In this document: one piece after another, positions 61,409 to 64,000 of the stretch
How positions within the stretch are numbered: position 1 is the first letter of the stretch
How the letters are laid out: every line of letters starts with the position of its first letter
Assembly (NCBI GenBank): GCA_014898415.1
Contig: RCTD01000004.1
Location: 1,673,001-1,737,000 of the forward strand
Origin: Stromatinia cepivora
Taxonomy: Eukaryota; Ascomycota; Leotiomycetes; Helotiales; Sclerotiniaceae
Length of the DNA stretch: 64,000 nt
Direction: 5' to 3'
Position numbers and translations under genes: made by a program
The notes under the pieces: model-generated
Told to the model about the DNA's origin: nothing
The model's database searches: none
Seen by the model: only the letters and a program-made list of their open reading frames with translations

Positions 61409-62893
61409 ATGGCTTCAATAGGCGTTTCCATACCCATGCCCATGCCAGTCGCAACAAACGGTACCCTCGAGCCGACCTGGCATGGGTACATTGGCAACAC
61501 ACATGATGCAGCCATCCTTCTCGAAGCTTGCTTTACAGGATCCCTCAACCATCTTGCCCGTCGCCCCCATGATAAGGAAAGACCTGAACTCATCAAGAGT
61601 GGCAATATTTTCATACACGAAGCAAACTCATCAGGGGTAAAACGATGGACCGATGGTATAACATGGAGTCCAAGTCGTATGGTAGGAAACTTTCTTGTCT
61701 ATCGAGAGTTGAATAAACCATTTGCGCCAGGAGAGAAGAAGAGAGCCACGGCGAAAGACAAGAGACTGGGCATCCAAAAGAAACGTGGTGCTCCTGGAGT
61801 AAACACAAGTCGCGTTTTCTCTTCTATGCATGGAGCACTAAACAAAGAGATGGAACGATCACTGGTTGGTTCGCTAGTTGATTCGTACGACTTCAAGGAG
61901 GATGATGTTTGTCTTATCAAGAAGACAATCACCATAAGTGTAGGAGACCTTACTCACCACATTGTATCGTATTACACGATCGACGATGTCATCTCCGGTA
62001 GACTTTCAACTCCACGAGCTGAACCTCGATTCCAGCACCTCAAGCCACGCAGAGATATTCTCCTTAGCAAAAGCTACAAGCACCCCCTTGATGATCCTAA
62101 CGTTCTGAGTGAAGACGACGACGTACGTGAAAATCACTCAGCATTTCATAACAATTCGGGTCGGGGCGATTATTACTATCAAAACCGAAATGCGCCGAGA
62201 CTACCCGCACCATCCTCGCATGGAATGCCATATCAATCTAACAATTTCCCTCTCAACAACCATTACACAATTGGTGTCAATCCCTCATCATATAACCTCA
62301 CATCATATAACTCAAGCCTTCCTGCAGTAAGTTCAGCCGCTGGCTCATATAACACAAGTCTTTCTGGGACAAGTCCAAATACCATCACTCCTTACAATAC
62401 GGGAATTCCTGTGTCGAGTTCAAATGGTGCCTCTTCTTATCCTCCGTTCGCACAAGTTCCAGGCATGTACGATGCACCAAAACAGGAAGCATACAGCAAT
62501 GTTTACAGACATCAGCGCCACAGTCCTATCCCTAACATGAATGCAACGCCGCTTGCTCAACGACCAACGAATTATGGCCAACAACCGCTTGGCTCTGGGG
62601 TACCCGATATAGTATCAGGCATGGCTGGAATGTTCCAGGGCCAAATGGGCTCGAGAACCTTCAATGAAACTACTTATTCTCCTGCAAACCTTTACCAGTC
62701 AAGGGAAACACCTAATTCTTCTCAGGGCTATCCTCAGGCGCAACGAACCTTGCCGCCTAGCCAACCATATAACCCACAAGTCGCAGATCAATACACTCAA
62801 AGCATGGAAGCCTCGCCGGGCAATGCCAGCACTGGCCATGCTCACTATATCATGAACTCTCAAGCAAGCTGGCCTTCTCCACACGGGGTATAG
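61409..62893 (+). CDS. WOPR-domain transcription factor (Wor1/Ryp1/Reg1 class)
   Basis: Single exon, 494 residues; Gti1/Pac2 (WOPR) DNA-binding family. WOPRa begins TWHGYIGNTHDAAILLEACF (about 23-42) and includes KSGNIFIHEANSSGVKRWTDGITWSPSRMVGNFLVYREL. WOPRb is FKEDDVCLIKKTITISVGDLTHHIVSYYTIDDV (about 170-200). The rest is Asn/Ser/Pro/Gln/Tyr-rich and low complexity, as in this class. Homologues are master switches: white-opaque in Candida, yeast phase in Histoplasma, and pathogenicity plus secondary metabolism in Botrytis and Fusarium. The protein length, the start MASIGVSIPMPMP and the C-terminal Gln/Tyr/Ser tail fit the Ryp1/Reg1 subgroup rather than Pac2. The ATG is at 61409 and no intron is needed. 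Confidence 0.93.
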   Translation: MASIGVSIPMPMPVATNGTLEPTWHGYIGNTHDAAILLEACFTGSLNHLARRPHDKERPELIKSGNIFIHEANSSGVKRWTDGITWSPSRMVGNFLVYRELNKPFAPGEKKRATAKDKRLGIQKKRGAPGVNTSRVFSSMHGALNKEMERSLVGSLVDSYDFKEDDVCLIKKTITISVGDLTHHIVSYYTIDDVISGRLSTPRAEPRFQHLKPRRDILLSKSYKHPLDDPNVLSEDDDVRENHSAFHNNSGRGDYYYQNRNAPRLPAPSSHGMPYQSNNFPLNNHYTIGVNPSSYNLTSYNSSLPAVSSAAGSYNTSLSGTSPNTITPYNTGIPVSSSNGASSYPPFAQVPGMYDAPKQEAYSNVYRHQRHSPIPNMNATPLAQRPTNYGQQPLGSGVPDIVSGMAGMFQGQMGSRTFNETTYSPANLYQSRETPNSSQGYPQAQRTLPPSQPYNPQVADQYTQSMEASPGNASTGHAHYIMNSQASWPSPHGV

Positions 62894-64000
62894 AGGCTGT
62901 TTTGTTCGCAACCGGCAGACGTTAAAATCTGCCATGTCGAAATTCTAATCCATGATCGAAATCGAACCACCCATCACTTGGTCACGATTTTCTTCCTCCT
63001 CGTACCATAAATCCTCCTTTCCACCGACACGCTTCCCCCAAATCAGCATCGGGCGCAAAACTGGGGATCAAGCACAATTTTATTGTATATTTCGACAATC
63101 CATTCGGTGTCTTCACTGAGGAAAAGTCTCATGATTGTCACCATTTGGCGACCTTTCCATATCAGTAGGAAGCTTTGTTATATTCGTTTTGGTTATTTGA
63201 AAAGGCTTTTATGGGACAAAATATTTACTTTGGGACTGATACATCGTTTCATGAAACCTTACTTTCATTTCAATTGTTTAAATACATGTATGTATATATG
63301 GGTTACGGATGCTACCGGCGCAGGCGGATAAATACTGGTTACGGGTGGTCGTTGGCTCAGGCGTACGTGTACTGCAAATATTCAGCAGCGATATCCTTGA
63401 GATAATCGGGGCGGATACCACTTTTATACCAATGTTGGACGATGGTTCGGGCGGTATCATTCTTTTTTTTTTTTTTTTTTTTTTTTGTAAGCGTCGTTGA
63501 TATTATTCCCCGGCACAAATGTGTACTCAACAATGGAGATTAAGAGAGAGAAAATATCTCTTTTCAATGGGCCAAAGTTTAGTAATCATATATCAATGTT
63601 TTTGATCAATGTTTTGCACGAAAAAGAAAGGGTTATGTTATCCATGGGATGGGAGAGGGGTTTTTGCTTTACATTTGTGTACTAGTTGTTTTTCCCGTTT
63701 AGTATCTTAATACATCTTTTCCATAGATGTATTGTATAACATTATCATTAACTTATTATTATATTGTAATTTTATATTACTGTTATCTCCAGAGTGCTGC
63801 AACGATTTCCCATAGATAAATAGATTATTCTATACTTATTATGTAATGACTGATGAAAACCTGATACTTGGAACGTCTAATAAAGAAAATTCGATTTCTA
63901 TCGTATTTGTAGAGGTTGGTGATAAACAACTTATTGTGATACAAACAAACGCGCGGGCGCGGCTGTTGTGTCCCGGGAGAGATCCCGCCTTCCCCGCCAC
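62894..64000. other. 3' flank of the WOPR gene to window end
   Basis: No gene supported. Contains a poly-T tract at 63462-63486; frames across it are not genes. Confidence 0.5.
63462..63486. repeat. Poly-T tract, 25 bases
   Basis: Uninterrupted T run in the 3' flank of the WOPR gene. Its length may be an assembly-sensitive homopolymer. Confidence 0.9.

Overview
The window is nuclear DNA of a filamentous ascomycete. The genes carry short spliceosomal introns of about 45-120 bases, and the set is typical of Pezizomycotina: a WOPR regulator, a Grg1-type small protein, secreted pectin lyase and RNase T2, and MARVEL and EBP membrane proteins. The plant cell-wall lyase, gene-dense stretches broken by very AT-rich patches, and the overall protein flavour fit Leotiomycetes, Sclerotiniaceae (Botrytis/Sclerotinia) best. 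That placement is inference from memory, not from a search.

Layout. 1-22 kb is housekeeping and gene-dense: 3' part of a secreted-type alpha/beta hydrolase with a TAP-like C-terminus, mitochondrial EF-Tu, full-length CAND1/TIP120, an acidic mitochondrial membrane protein, a long PLAC8 protein with a Cys/His repeat tail, the Spg1/Tem1 septation GTPase, glycine-cleavage H protein, hydroxymethylbilane synthase and a MetE/UROD-fold protein. 22-42 kb is gene-poor. It holds a TIR element with TA target-site duplication (Fot1/pogo-like MITE), a secreted RNase T2 with a hexanucleotide-encoded Gly-Ser linker, a broken unidentified gene, an Ala-rich secreted protein with Lys-Arg sites, an HSL-type hydrolase, a pectin lyase and a 10-bp minisatellite. 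42-53 kb holds a MARVEL protein, an EBP-family protein, a Grg1 homologue, an Aim32/Apd1-type ferredoxin-like protein and a ten-exon tyrosyl-DNA phosphodiesterase. 53-61 kb is an accessory, decaying region with a Harbinger-like MITE (perfect 30-bp TIRs, TAA duplication), a candidate Cys-containing gene relic and a 1.6-kb, almost pure A+T block that looks RIP-mutated. The window closes with a WOPR (Wor1/Ryp1/Reg1) master-regulator gene.

Gene models were built by hand. Intron borders were placed by splice consensus and family alignment, and each multi-exon CDS was checked to keep one open frame. Three introns need GC-AG rather than GT-AG borders. I saw no operons, CRISPR arrays, rRNA genes or tRNA genes. 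The genes work independently; the visible relations are shared divergent promoters (CAND1 with the mitochondrial protein; Spg1 with H protein; Aim32 with Tdp1).
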